64,000 nt of DNA, taken from positions 43,466 to 107,465 of the forward strand of contig JASJAW010000005.1 of assembly GCA_030066795.1 (NCBI GenBank), read 5' to 3'. How positions within the stretch are numbered: the first letter of the stretch is position 1; every line of letters starts with the position of its first letter. Source of the DNA: Dinoroseobacter sp. Lineage in GTDB: Bacteria; Pseudomonadota; Alphaproteobacteria; Rhodobacterales; Rhodobacteraceae. Positions 54,040 to 63,237 of this stretch are shown in pieces. The notes under the pieces were generated by a model. That model saw only the letters and a program-made list of their open reading frames with translations. It did not search any database and had not been told where the DNA came from. The position numbers and the translations under genes are program-made.

Positions 54040-55194
54040 TTAGTTTGAGTTCTGTTCCGCCTCAATTTCGCGCCAACGCGCGACATTTTGATTATGCTCG
54101 GCAAGTGTCTCGGCAAAGGCGTGCCCACCCGTTCCATCTGCCACAAAGAAGATGTAATCTGTCGCTTCTGGATTCACTGCCGCAAAGATCGCGTCCCGCC
54201 CGGGATTGGCGATTGGCGTGGGGGGCAAACCAAGAATAACGTAAGTATTCCAAGGCGTTTCCGCGCGAAGCTCGCTGCGGCGAATGCCACGCCCCAAAGT
54301 TCCTACACCTCGCGTAATACCATAGATTACAGTTGGGTCCGTCTGAAGCCGCATGCCCTCCCGCAACCGGTTCACAAATACGGAAGAGACGACGCCGCGT
54401 TCTTCAGGCACGGAGGTCTCTTTTTCGATAATGGACGCCAGTACAAGTGCCTCCTCCGGAGTCGAGACGGGAAGATCCGGCTGCCGCGCTGCCCAGGCTT
54501 CGGCCACGATTCGCTCCTGCGACTCGCGCATACGCGCCAGCAATCCCGCACGGTCGGCTCCTCGAGTTACATCATACGTATCCGGCGCAAGGCTTCCCTC
54601 TGGAGGAAGTGGACCAATCTCACCGCTCAGAAATCCTGCCTTGGACAAGGCATCGGTGATTTGCCAGCTCGTAACCCCTTCCGCCACCGAGACGCGATAC
54701 GCCATAGGAGTACCGGCCGCAACGAGATCGGCATATGCAGCGGGTTCCGCCTCCTCTGCCGACCAGGTAGCCACTTCGATCACCTGATCCTGGCCAGGAA
54801 TACGCTCCCGCAAGCGCATTTCGGCATCTGCAACCCGGATCACATATGTCGCAACAAACCTATAGGATGACGCCGCCCCCTCGCTCAATAGCCCGAGAAC
54901 CTCTTCCATCGAAACATTGGCCGGGATTTCATAGTTCCCGAATTTCAGATCTTCATCCAACTCCGAATACTGCGCGCCGAGCCGGAAGATCGCCGCGGAG
55001 GAGATGATGCCCTGTTCCTCCAGGTTGCTTGCAATACGGGTCAGGCTCGCTCCTCTCGGGACTTCGAAGAAAGTCGGCTCTTCCAGCGGACCAGAAGATG
55101 TGAACTCGCGCTGCCCCCAGGCGACCAAGGCGATCACAGCCAAAAAACTGACGATAAGAATCGTCAGCATGTTGGAGGCGAGTGCGCGCCACAT
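54040..55194 (-). CDS. mltG: Endolytic transglycosylase MltG
   Basis: A 384-aa inner-membrane-anchored transglycosylase that cuts nascent peptidoglycan and helps terminate glycan strands. N-terminal span LTILIVSFLAVIALVAW, then the YceG/MltG domain with the catalytic Glu in LASIIEKETSVPEERGVVSS and downstream QTDPTVIYGITRG and TPWNTYVILGLPPTPIANPG. Its ATG shares one base with the fabF stop. Confidence 0.95.
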   Translation of the reverse strand: MWRALASNMLTILIVSFLAVIALVAWGQREFTSSGPLEEPTFFEVPRGASLTRIASNLEEQGIISSAAIFRLGAQYSELDEDLKFGNYEIPANVSMEEVLGLLSEGAASSYRFVATYVIRVADAEMRLRERIPGQDQVIEVATWSAEEAEPAAYADLVAAGTPMAYRVSVAEGVTSWQITDALSKAGFLSGEIGPLPPEGSLAPDTYDVTRGADRAGLLARMRESQERIVAEAWAARQPDLPVSTPEEALVLASIIEKETSVPEERGVVSSVFVNRLREGMRLQTDPTVIYGITRGVGTLGRGIRRSELRAETPWNTYVILGLPPTPIANPGRDAIFAAVNPEATDYIFFVADGTGGHAFAETLAEHNQNVARWREIEAEQNSN

Positions 55195-56456
55195 CAGCGA
55201 TCGACCCGCGCGACCAGCAGCGAGGCGTTGGTGCCTCCAAACCCGAAGGAGTTCGACAGCGCAAAGGTAATATCCCGTTCTCGTTTGGCTTTCGGCGCCA
55301 GATCAAGTGCCGTCTCAACGGCAGGGTCATCCAGGTTGAGTGTAGGTGGCGCAACTTGATCGCGCACCGCAAGGATAGAGAAAATTCCCTCAATCGCGCC
55401 AGCGGCACCCAACAAGTGTCCCGTGGCAGACTTCGTCGAACTCATTGTGGCTCCGCCCACACCGTTGCCCAGCACGCGTTCTACAGCGCCAAGTTCAATG
55501 GTGTCCGCCATGGTCGAGGTACCGTGGGCGTTAATGTAGTCCAGATCTGCGCCGGAAATTCCGGCGCGCTTGATCGCCGCGCGCATGGACCGCTCTCCGC
55601 CTTCGCCGTCCTCAGACGGCGCAGTGATGTGGTAGGCATCGCCAGACAACCCATAGCCTATAACCTCAGCGTAGATCTCAGCGCCACGCGCCTTAGCATG
55701 TTCGTACTCTTCCAGCACAACCACACCCGCGCCTTCTCCCATCACGAACCCGTCACGATCCTTGTCCCATGGACGACTTGCCGTTTCAGGGTTGTCCCCG
55801 CGCTTGGTTGACAGGGCTTTGCAGGCGTTGAAGCCCGCGATCCCGATCTCAGAAATCGGGCTCTCTGCGCCGCCCGCAACCATTACGTCGGCATCATCAA
55901 GTGCGATCAAACGTGCCGCATCACCAATCGCATGCGCTCCGGTAGAACAGGCCGTGACAACTGCGTGGTTAGGGCCCTTAAAGCCATGCTTGATAGACAC
56001 CTGTCCCGAAGCGAGATTGATCAACGCGCTCGGAATGAAGAAGGGCGAGACGCGGCGAGGCCCGCGCTCCTTGAGCAGCACAGCGGTGTTGGCAATGGCT
56101 GACAGCCCCCCAATGCCGGAGCCAATCATAACGCCGGTGCGTTCTTTCTCCTCGGTCGTTTTAGGAGCCCAGCCACTATCGGCCACCGCCTGATCGGCAG
56201 CTGCTACGGCATAGAGGATGAATTCATCAACCTTGCGCTGTTCCTTGGGCTCCATCCAAGCATCCGGGTTAAAGGTCCCGTCCGAGCCATCTCCACGCGG
56301 GATTTCGCAGGCATAAGTTGTTGCAAGATGGCTCGCGTCAAAGCGGGTTATCGTCCCGGCACCGGACTGGCCGTCCAGAAGGCGGCTCCATGTCTCTTCC
56401 ACCCCACTGGCAAGCGGGGTCACCATTCCCAAACCGGTGACAACAACACGACGCAT
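55194..56456 (-). CDS. fabF: 3-oxoacyl-ACP synthase II
   Basis: A 420-aa KAS II that extends acyl-ACP with malonyl-ACP. Active-site Cys in TACSTGAHAIGDAARLI; catalytic histidines in NAHGTSTMADTIEL and SATGHLLGAAGAIEGI, with SNSFGFGGTNASL near the end. N-terminal VVVTGLGMVTPLASG. It follows acpP, separated by the acpP terminator, and leads into mltG. Confidence 0.97.
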   Translation of the reverse strand: MRRVVVTGLGMVTPLASGVEETWSRLLDGQSGAGTITRFDASHLATTYACEIPRGDGSDGTFNPDAWMEPKEQRKVDEFILYAVAAADQAVADSGWAPKTTEEKERTGVMIGSGIGGLSAIANTAVLLKERGPRRVSPFFIPSALINLASGQVSIKHGFKGPNHAVVTACSTGAHAIGDAARLIALDDADVMVAGGAESPISEIGIAGFNACKALSTKRGDNPETASRPWDKDRDGFVMGEGAGVVVLEEYEHAKARGAEIYAEVIGYGLSGDAYHITAPSEDGEGGERSMRAAIKRAGISGADLDYINAHGTSTMADTIELGAVERVLGNGVGGATMSSTKSATGHLLGAAGAIEGIFSILAVRDQVAPPTLNLDDPAVETALDLAPKAKRERDITFALSNSFGFGGTNASLLVARVDR

Positions 56457-56580
56457 GCTCGATCCCTCGTCTTTGGTTATTGCGTTTGCGCACTTGATAT
56501 ACGTGCTGCCCCCATCGGAACAAGCCGCATCCTAATGACCGGCGGTCTTTGACCGGCTGCACCGGTTCCGAACGGGGCTG

Positions 56581-56609
56581 AAAATGCAAAACGGCGCCCG
56601 AGGGCGCCG
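56581..56609 (-). terminator. Terminator downstream of acpP
   Basis: CGGCGCCC (56592-56599) and GGGCGCCG (56602-56609) form a GC stem, followed on the coding strand by TTTTGCATTTT. It should limit read-through from the highly expressed acpP into fabF. Confidence 0.8.
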
Positions 56610-56634
56610 CAGCGAATGCGAAGGTCCCGAAGGA

Positions 56635-56868
56635 TCAGGACGCGTCGGAGATGAACTTCACCGCATCGCCGAAAGTCTGGATCGTCTCAGCTGCATCATC
56701 AGGAATCTCGATGCCGAACTCTTCTTCGAACGCCATCACCAATTCAACCGTGTCAAGGCTGTCTGCGCCAAGGTCATCGATGAAAGAGGCGTTCTCAGAT
56801 ACCTTGCCTTCTTCAACACCAAGGTGCTCTACAACGATCTTCTTCACCCGATCTGCGACGTCGCTCAT
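56635..56868 (-). CDS. acpP: Acyl carrier protein
   Basis: A 77-aa acidic ACP with the phosphopantetheine Ser in [20 protein letters not shown]. Carries growing acyl chains for the fab enzymes around it. GAGGA lies six nt upstream. The 185-nt gap behind it should contain its own promoter. Confidence 0.98.
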   Translation of the reverse strand: MSDVADRVKKIVVEHLGVEEGKVSENASFIDDLGADSLDTVELVMAFEEEFGIEIPDDAAETIQTFGDAVKFISDAS

Positions 56869-57053
56869 ATCATGTCCTCATCCGTAGTCTCGGGGATCTG
56901 CCCGATGTTTTCAGTCCTGGCCCCGTGCGGACCATGTTTGTTTCGCGCATGGCAATATCAAGCCCCCCGCGCCAAATCTGCGCGCCCTATATCACACAGT
57001 TACGCAAAGGCAAACGCTTTCGCAGAGGCGGTAGCAGGCAAGCCTAACCCCCG

Positions 57054-57791
57054 TCAGATCATTGCCATTCCGCCGTTCACATGCAGCACAGCGCCTGTGA
57101 CATAAGCCGCTTCCGGGCTGGACAGATAGACCACCGCGCCCGCAATTTCGCCCGGTGTTCCCATACGACCAGCTGGGATCTGAGAAAGGATTTTTTCCTT
57201 CTGATCCTCGTTCAGCTTGTCGGTCATGGCGGTCTCAATAAATCCGGGTGCGACCGCATTCACCGTGATCCCACGGGAAGCCACTTCATAGGCGAGGCTC
57301 TTGGACATGCCTACCATACCCGCTTTGGAGGCGGCGTAGTTCCCCTGCCCCGGATTTCCCGTGGCGCCCACGACCGAACTGATGTTCACGATCCGGCCCC
57401 AACGCGCCTTCATCATACCCCGCAGCACGCCCCGGCACAGGCGCATGGTCGCAGTCAGATTGACGTCCAGAACAGACTGCCATTCCTCGTCCGACATTCT
57501 CATAAAAAGGTTGTCCCGGGTGATACCCGCGTTGTTGACGAGAATGTCCACGCTGCCCATAGCCGCCGCAGCGGTCTTTGGCAGGGTATCAACGGCTTCT
57601 GCGTCACTCAGATTGCAAGGCAGGACATGCGCCCGTTCGCCCAGCTCAGCAGCAAGCGCCTCTAGCGGTGCTTCACGTGTGCCGGACAACCCAACGGTCG
57701 CGCCCTGCGCGTGCAGCGCGCGCGCAATGTCCGCCCCGATTCCTCCCGACGCGCCGGTGACCAGCGCTGCTTTACCTTCCAGATTGAACAT
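57054..57791 (-). CDS. fabG: 3-oxoacyl-ACP reductase
   Basis: A 245-aa SDR with cofactor loop TGASGGIGADIARAL, NNAGITRDNLFMRMSDEEWQ, catalytic Ser in SSVVGATGNPGQGNYAASK and NVNGGMAM-like end (LHVNGGMAMI). Reduces 3-oxoacyl-ACP with NADPH. Shares one base with the fabD stop. Confidence 0.97.
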   Translation of the reverse strand: MFNLEGKAALVTGASGGIGADIARALHAQGATVGLSGTREAPLEALAAELGERAHVLPCNLSDAEAVDTLPKTAAAAMGSVDILVNNAGITRDNLFMRMSDEEWQSVLDVNLTATMRLCRGVLRGMMKARWGRIVNISSVVGATGNPGQGNYAASKAGMVGMSKSLAYEVASRGITVNAVAPGFIETAMTDKLNEDQKEKILSQIPAGRMGTPGEIAGAVVYLSSPEAAYVTGAVLHVNGGMAMI

Positions 57792-58738
57792 CAGGCCTGC
57801 TCCTTGCCCGCCGCAACCGCGGCCTCAACATCCGCCGAGGTTCCGATCGCCCGCGTGGCGATGGACCGATCTATCCGGCGCACCATCCCAATCAACGCCT
57901 TGCCGGCGCCGATCTCCCAAATTTCTGTCACACCTTGCGCCGCCATGTGCTGCACACTTTCGCGCCAGCGCACTGCGCCGGTAACCTGCTCGACCAGCAG
58001 GTCGCGGATCATTGCCGGGCTTTGCACCGCCTCGGCTTTAACATTCGATACAACCGGCACTTTCGGCTCCGCAATATCAACCTTGTCGAGCGCTTCCGCC
58101 ATGACTTCAGCCGCAGGCGCCATCAAAGCACAATGGAACGGTGCACTGACCGGCAGCATCACAGCTCGCTTGGCCCCTTTCGACTTCGCGATATCAACCG
58201 CGCGCTCCACCGCCGCCCGATGGCCCGAGACAACAACCTGCCCCGGATCATTGTCATTGGCCGCCGCGCAGACCTGCCCGTCCGCAGCTTCTTCAGCCAC
58301 TGCTCGCACCGCAGCTATGTCCAAACCAAGGATTGCCGCCATGGCCCCATCGCCCGGCGGCACGGCTTTCTGCATGGCCTCTCCACGCGCACGCAGCAGA
58401 ACCGCAGCTTCGCTGACCGTCAGCGCCCCTGCTGCCGTCAGCGCGGAGTATTCTCCAAGCGAATGCCCTGCCACGAACCCAGCACTTTCGACACTCACAC
58501 CCTCGGCTTCCAGCGCTCGTACAGCGGCAAGCGAGGTGGCCATCAACGCCGGTTGGGCATTGGCCGTCAGAGTCAGGGTCTCGATATCCCCTTCCCAGAT
58601 CAGGTCGGACAGCTTTTCAGAAAGGGCCGCGTCAACCTCATCGAATACAGCCTTGGCCGCTGGATAGGCGTCCGCCAGATCGCGCCCCATCCCAATGGTT
58701 TGCGCCCCCTGTCCCGGAAATACGAAGGCTCGGGTCAT
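57791..58738 (-). CDS. fabD: Malonyl-CoA:ACP transacylase
   Basis: A 315-aa transacylase. Catalytic Ser in VAGHSLGEYSALTAAGAL, oxyanion FPGQGAQTIGMGRDL and the His in VSAPFHCALMAPAAE. Loads malonyl units on ACP. GGAGGT precedes the ATG; first gene of the fab cluster. Confidence 0.97.
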   Translation of the reverse strand: MTRAFVFPGQGAQTIGMGRDLADAYPAAKAVFDEVDAALSEKLSDLIWEGDIETLTLTANAQPALMATSLAAVRALEAEGVSVESAGFVAGHSLGEYSALTAAGALTVSEAAVLLRARGEAMQKAVPPGDGAMAAILGLDIAAVRAVAEEAADGQVCAAANDNDPGQVVVSGHRAAVERAVDIAKSKGAKRAVMLPVSAPFHCALMAPAAEVMAEALDKVDIAEPKVPVVSNVKAEAVQSPAMIRDLLVEQVTGAVRWRESVQHMAAQGVTEIWEIGAGKALIGMVRRIDRSIATRAIGTSADVEAAVAAGKEQA

Positions 58739-58900
58739 CGTGACCTCCTTTTGGTCGTTTTGGCTTGCTTAACCGAGGCTCAGCGTGCTGGCAATCGCAG
58801 CTCCGGTTGCGAAACGACGCACAAATCCTGTGCCGTTCCTCCAATTGTCACACATGTCCATTCGGTTACATGAAGGACAACGCCATTCGGAGTCTTCCCC

Positions 58901-60136
58901 ATGTCCAGCCCCTCAACGAATGCCCCTCTTGCACCCGGTCTGTCCAACTCCACCCAAAGCTATGGCCGCGTCGCCAAGAGCTTCCACTGGTTGACTGCCC
59001 TGCTGATCCTGACAGCCATTCCGCTTGGCATCATTTCCAACAACATGCCGTTTGAAACCAGCGAAGAGCTCGCGCGGAAAGCTCTGGTCTTCTCGATCCA
59101 CAAAACAGTCGGCATCACCGCTTTTTTCGTCGCGCTCGCGCGTATTCTATGGGCCATCACCCAGCCACGCCCCGCGCCCCTGCATCCGGAGCGGAAGGCC
59201 GAGACCTTAGCGGCCGAAGTCGTGCATTTCACGCTCTATGGCTCTATTGTTCTGGTGCCTCTGTCCGGCTGGATCCACCACGCGGCCACGACCGGGTTTG
59301 CCCCGATCTGGTGGCCGTTTGGCCAGAACCTGCCCTTCGTGCCGAAATCCGACAGCATCGCGGAAACCTTTGCTGCCCTGCATGTGATCTTGGAACGCGT
59401 TCTGATTATCTCGCTCTTTCTTCACATCGCCGGCGCACTGAAGCATCGCTTCGTCGACCGCGACTCGACGCTTGCACGGATGCTGCCGGGCGCGACAGCC
59501 TTGCCCGATCTCGCCCCCCACAAAACCGGCCTGCTGCCCCCGATTGGCGCCGTCGTGGCTTTCATTGCGGCCATTGGTGTGGGCGCCGCGCTCGGAAAAT
59601 TCTCACATTCAGAGGCTCAAACCGAGGCTGCATCACTCGAAGCGGTTGCCTCCGACTGGGTCGTTCAGGATGGCTCGTTGGGTTTCACCGTCGCGCAAAT
59701 GGGTCAACCTGTGACCGGCACCTTTGAGGAGTGGACCGCAGCGATCCGCTACGACGAGGCAAGCGGGACAGGCGACGTGGAGGTGACGATCGCCATCGGC
59801 TCACTCTCACTTGGTCAGGTCACCGGCCAGGCGCTTGGAACAGAGTTCTTCGACGCCACAGCCTTCCCGACAGCGCTGTTTATTGCCGACATCGCGCCCG
59901 CTGATGGGATCGAGGGCGCCACGCATATGGCCACCGGAACGCTGTCGCTGAAGGGTGTCGACCTGCCCCTCACGCTGCCCTTCTCACTTGAAGTCACCGA
60001 GGGCACCGCGACGATGTCCGGCACGCTGCCGCTCGCGCGGCTCGATTTCGGCATCGGCCCGAACTACTCGGATGGCTCACAGGTCGGGTTGAACGTTACG
60101 GTGGAAACAGCGCTGACAGCGACCCGGGCGCAGTAA
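58901..60136 (+). CDS. Cytochrome b561-YceI fusion protein
   Basis: A 411-aa two-part protein. Residues about 20-200 form a four-span cytochrome b561 (YGRVAKSFHWLTALLILTAI, SIHKTVGITAFFVALARILW, LHVILERVLIISLFLHIAGA) with paired histidines for heme b. After a fifth span (IGAVVAFIAAIGVGAALG) residues 245-411 form a periplasmic YceI lipocalin-like domain (DGSLGFTVAQMGQPVTGTFE). It may move electrons from quinol to or from a ligand held by YceI; inference only. CGGAG precedes the ATG. Confidence 0.9.
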   Translation: MSSPSTNAPLAPGLSNSTQSYGRVAKSFHWLTALLILTAIPLGIISNNMPFETSEELARKALVFSIHKTVGITAFFVALARILWAITQPRPAPLHPERKAETLAAEVVHFTLYGSIVLVPLSGWIHHAATTGFAPIWWPFGQNLPFVPKSDSIAETFAALHVILERVLIISLFLHIAGALKHRFVDRDSTLARMLPGATALPDLAPHKTGLLPPIGAVVAFIAAIGVGAALGKFSHSEAQTEAASLEAVASDWVVQDGSLGFTVAQMGQPVTGTFEEWTAAIRYDEASGTGDVEVTIAIGSLSLGQVTGQALGTEFFDATAFPTALFIADIAPADGIEGATHMATGTLSLKGVDLPLTLPFSLEVTEGTATMSGTLPLARLDFGIGPNYSDGSQVGLNVTVETALTATRAQ

Positions 60137-60202
60137 CCGCACCCTGTTTGGTCCAGAGAACTCGCGGCACTCGGGCTCAACCAAGTGCTGCTCAAGACAA
60201 AA

Positions 60203-60225
60203 CGCCCCGGTCAAAGACCGGGGCG
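60203..60225. terminator. Terminator between the b561-YceI fusion and yceI
   Basis: Perfect 10-bp stem CGCCCCGGTC (60203-60212) / GACCGGGGCG (60216-60225). On the minus strand TTTTG follows, so it serves the yceI gene; on the plus strand it may also end the fusion-gene transcript. Confidence 0.8.
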
Positions 60226-60256
60226 CTTGTGTGAGTGGTGGGCTTTGGGGAGAGCT

Positions 60257-60853
60257 TTACTGCTCGGCAATCATCGCTTCGATGGAAATCAGAACTTCGA
60301 CTTCGTCGCTGACGAAAGGCGCGAAGGCGCCGACGTTGTAGTCGGACCGCAGCAATGTGGTGGTTGCATCAAATCCGGCCCATTCGGTGTTGGCCATCGG
60401 GTGCATACCCTTCGCGTTCAGCTTGGCATCCAGAACAACCGCATTGGTGACACCGTTCAACGTCAGATCGCCGGTGATCAGGGCGGTGTCCTCTCCGGTC
60501 ACTTCGATTGATGTGGAAGTAAACGTTACGAGGTGCTGGTCGTCTTCGTCGGCTCCGAAGAAATCATCTCCCATGAAATGCGTAAAACGCTCTTCCCAGC
60601 CTGTGATCATGGAGCGCACTGGCATCGACACCGACACACTGGAGGCCGCGGGATTTTCCTCGTCGAACATGATCTCGCCTTCAAAGCCCGAGAACATGCC
60701 ATAGGTCGTGGAATACCCAAGGTGATTGTAGGAAAAAACGATCTGGCTATGGGACGCATCCAGAACATATTTCTGTGCGTTGCCGTGGCCGCCGGCGAAG
60801 GTGGCGGTACTCAGCGCCAGAAGCGCAGCCGCCGAAAGGGGGAGGAGTTTCAT
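60257..60853 (-). CDS. Periplasmic YceI family protein
   Basis: A 198-aa YceI protein with a signal peptide (LLPLSAAALLALSTATFA). Family text: YVLDASHSQIVFSYNHLGYS, then TYGMFSGFEGEIMFDEENPA, TGDLTLNGVTNAVVLDAKL and RSDYNVGAFAPFVSDEVEV. YceI proteins bind isoprenoid-type lipids in a lipocalin-like barrel. It converges on the b561-YceI fusion, whose YceI half is a diverged relative, so the two likely act together. The ATG at 60853 has GGAAG seven nt upstream. Confidence 0.93.
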   Translation of the reverse strand: MKLLPLSAAALLALSTATFAGGHGNAQKYVLDASHSQIVFSYNHLGYSTTYGMFSGFEGEIMFDEENPAASSVSVSMPVRSMITGWEERFTHFMGDDFFGADEDDQHLVTFTSTSIEVTGEDTALITGDLTLNGVTNAVVLDAKLNAKGMHPMANTEWAGFDATTTLLRSDYNVGAFAPFVSDEVEVLISIEAMIAEQ

Positions 60854-60985
60854 AGGGGGACTTCCTTTTCGAGAACTAAACGACCCGTAAGATGGCGTTG
60901 TTCTGATAAAGAACAATTCTCGACCTAGTCACAAAATCTGTGCGCAAATCCGCATGCTCGAAAGAGTGCGTGCAGGTCAAAGTGC

Positions 60986-61711
60986 TCAGAAAGACAATAG
61001 CCAGAGCATAAAGGCATCAAAGAGGCCATTCGTTCCGCCTGAAGACGCCCCGCCCGAGGACCCGCCGCTACCTCCACCGGATGAACCGCCGGAAGAGCCA
61101 CCGCTGCCACCAGAAGATCCTCCGGAGCTGCCGCCCGAACCACCGCCGGAGCTTCCGCTGGATCCATTGCCTGTGCTCCCGCTGGAAGAACCGGACGAGG
61201 AACCGCCCGCAGATCCGCCGGTCGCACTGTTCGAGCCGGAACTGCTCGAACCTCCAGGACTGCCAGTCGTTCCCGCCCCGCCATCGCCGGAGCCAGACGA
61301 GGACGGCGCGCTGCTTCCGGACGCGTTACTGCTTGAACTGCCTGCAGCACTTGCAGTCCCACCTACGGACCCGCTGCCGCCCCCATGAACACCGCCCGGC
61401 ACGGCAGGCGCGTTGCTTGGGTCATCCACATTGCTGAAATCGGAAGAGCCTACGTCGGTTTGTGACGTAGCGGCTCTGAGATTTGCGCGGTTTTCGATCT
61501 CACGCGCATTGGCCATCACGCCTGATAGGTTTTCAGAAGTGGCCTGGCTCGGTGCTTCGGTCGCGCCGCGAATGACCTCGACGGCCCCTACAAGGACCAC
61601 GATCGCCAGGAACGAAAGCGGCACGAAGTCTGCAGAGACAGCACCACAATCTTTGCGCAGGAAACGCGCAATACGGCGGGCCAAAAAACTACCGACGGAA
61701 AAACAATGCAC
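60986..61711 (-). CDS. Flp-pilin-like protein with Gly/Ser-rich tail
   Basis: A 241-aa protein starting at GTG 61711 with GGGA nine nt upstream. The N-terminus resembles an Flp pilin-like anchor: basic RRIARFLRKDCGAVSADFVP then span LSFLAIVVLVGAVEVI. Residues from about 110 to 228 are almost pure Gly and Ser with few other residues. The last 12 residues are hydrophobic (LFDAFMLWLLSF). Function unknown; shares its N-terminal pattern with the neighbouring 169-aa gene. The DNA repeats are a consequence of the Gly/Ser codons. Confidence 0.65.
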   Translation of the reverse strand: MHCFSVGSFLARRIARFLRKDCGAVSADFVPLSFLAIVVLVGAVEVIRGATEAPSQATSENLSGVMANAREIENRANLRAATSQTDVGSSDFSNVDDPSNAPAVPGGVHGGGSGSVGGTASAAGSSSSNASGSSAPSSSGSGDGGAGTTGSPGGSSSSGSNSATGGSAGGSSSGSSSGSTGNGSSGSSGGGSGGSSGGSSGGSGGSSGGSSGGGSGGSSGGASSGGTNGLFDAFMLWLLSF

Positions 61712-61846
61712 CGGACCGATTCCCAGGTTTTGAATAAAATTGGGAATGCCCCCAAAAGGTGCCGTAGAGGCGGCCCTATTGTGCAGAGAACATGGAGTTT
61801 TGGGGGCTTCGCATGCGGGAATTTGCTTTGAAGCCGTGCCGTTCAG

Positions 61847-62356
61847 TCAGTCTGGAAAGAGCCACTGGTCGGTAAAGACAGCCTCGTCGCGATCCTTCGT
61901 TTCGGTCGTCGTGGACACTCCCGCAGCACTGCCCAGTCTATCGACAGAAACTGTCACGCCGGAGGTTCGCGTCTCGAGACCGTTCGCCTGACCAATCGTA
62001 CCACCAGTGCTTCCGCCGGACGCAGGGGCTCTCTCTACTTGTGGCGTGTTCGCGGGCTGCGGCTGTACTCCTTGCGGAGCATCCGAACTGTCGGGATCCG
62101 TCACAGCACCAAATCCAGGTAGCCGCGTCTGAATATCGAAACTACCGACCGTCGCAGCGATTTTTTCAGAGGAAGACTCCAATGCGGAGCTGGTCACGGA
62201 CACCACCCCAAGCGCCAGCCCAATGACAGCGGCGACAATCGGGACAAAGTCCACCGAGATCCCGCCGCCTTGCGCCGACAAGAAGGCGCGAAGGCGAAAA
62301 ATATGGCGCTCAATTAGTCCGCCCAAGGAAGACATTCCGCGGAAGCCGAAAACCAT
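61847..62356 (-). CDS. Flp-pilin-like protein, second paralogue
   Basis: A 169-aa protein with the same N-terminal plan: basic RHIFRLRAFLSAQGGGISVD, then FVPIVAAVIGLALGVVSVTS as the span. Its tail is rich in Ser, Thr, Gly and Pro but less extreme than its neighbour's. The SADFVP / SVDFVP junction before the span is shared by both. ATG at 62356 used, without a clear ribosome-binding site; an ATG at 62335 is possible. Function unknown. Confidence 0.6.
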   Translation of the reverse strand: MVFGFRGMSSLGGLIERHIFRLRAFLSAQGGGISVDFVPIVAAVIGLALGVVSVTSSALESSSEKIAATVGSFDIQTRLPGFGAVTDPDSSDAPQGVQPQPANTPQVERAPASGGSTGGTIGQANGLETRTSGVTVSVDRLGSAAGVSTTTETKDRDEAVFTDQWLFPD

Positions 62357-62614
62357 AACGTACTCACACTCTGAACTAACAGATGCAACTGTTGCACAAG
62401 GTCTCGTCTGAACCCGCATGTTTTGGCAAAAGACCGTGACCACGATGCCGAGCTGCGGTCAGTAAGTAAGTGCCCGACTTCACCCTTGCGCTTTTGGCAA
62501 CAATCGCTAAAAGGCGCGGGTCCCAAACCGATTGACCCCGCGTGGCCTCTCGTGTGCGGCCTGGGACCTCGAACACCGCACTATGAAACACGCGCAGTAA
62601 AATATGGAGAGCAC

Positions 62615-62968
62615 ATGCCCCTCTACGAGCATGTCTTTATCTCGCGTCAGGATCTTTCCAACGCGCAGGCCGAAGGTCTTGTTGAACACTTCGGCACCGT
62701 TCTGTCCGACAACGGTGGCAAGCTGGTCGACAGTGAATACTGGGGCCTCAAGACGATGGCCTACAAGATCAACAAGAACCGCAAGGGCCATTACGCCTAT
62801 CTGCGCACCGATGCCCCGGCACCGGCCGTTCAGGAGATGGAGCGCCTGATGCGCCTGCATGACGATGTGATGCGCGTTCTGACCATCAAAGTCGACGAGC
62901 ACGCCGAGGGCCCTTCGGTCCAGATGCAGAAGCGCGAAGAGCGTGGCGACCGCCGCGAACGCCGCTGA
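62615..62968 (+). CDS. rpsF: Ribosomal protein S6
   Basis: A 117-aa bS6 protein (PLYEHVFISRQDLSNAQAEG, then YWGLKTMAYKINKNRKGHYA) with an extended basic tail. Start 62615 follows GGAGAG. First gene of the rpsF-rpsR-rplI operon; upstream in-frame codons are not S6-like. Confidence 0.97.
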   Translation: MPLYEHVFISRQDLSNAQAEGLVEHFGTVLSDNGGKLVDSEYWGLKTMAYKINKNRKGHYAYLRTDAPAPAVQEMERLMRLHDDVMRVLTIKVDEHAEGPSVQMQKREERGDRRERR

Positions 62969-62997
62969 TCCAACGCTTGAGATAAGGAACCCAACCC

Positions 62998-63225
62998 ATG
63001 GCAGCAAAACCATTTTTCCGCCGTCGTAAGGTCTGCCCCTTCTCGGGCGACAACGCACCTAAGATCGACTACAAAGACACCCGTCTTCTGCAACGCTACA
63101 TCTCTGAGCGTGGCAAGATCGTGCCTTCCCGCATCACCGCCGTCTCGGCAAAGAAGCAGCGTGAACTGTCCCGTGCCATCAAGCGCGCCCGGTTCCTCGC
63201 CCTGCTTCCTTACGCCGTGAAGTAA
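62998..63225 (+). CDS. rpsR: Ribosomal protein S18
   Basis: A 75-aa bS18 protein ([40 protein letters not shown]). 29 nt after rpsF, with AAGGA upstream. Confidence 0.98.
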   Translation: MAAKPFFRRRKVCPFSGDNAPKIDYKDTRLLQRYISERGKIVPSRITAVSAKKQRELSRAIKRARFLALLPYAVK

Positions 63226-63237
63226 GGAGCCAAGCCT

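Noticed and set aside
54039..54046. TTTAGTTT near the GTA promoter as a half-site of the pdhA palindrome
   Set aside because: Only one short arm matches and it overlaps the mltG stop codon; likely chance.
61020..61270. Repetitive GC-rich DNA resembling a repeat or CRISPR array
   Set aside because: No constant repeat with unique spacers; the periodicity comes from Gly/Ser codons in frame.
60954..61388. Pro/Glu-rich plus-strand open frame
   Set aside because: It is the reverse-complement reading of the Gly/Ser-rich tail; Pro-rich text is a by-product of GGN/TCN codons.
62423..62614. Longer N-terminus for rpsF
   Set aside because: The upstream codons do not match S6, and ATG 62615 has GGAGAG in place.
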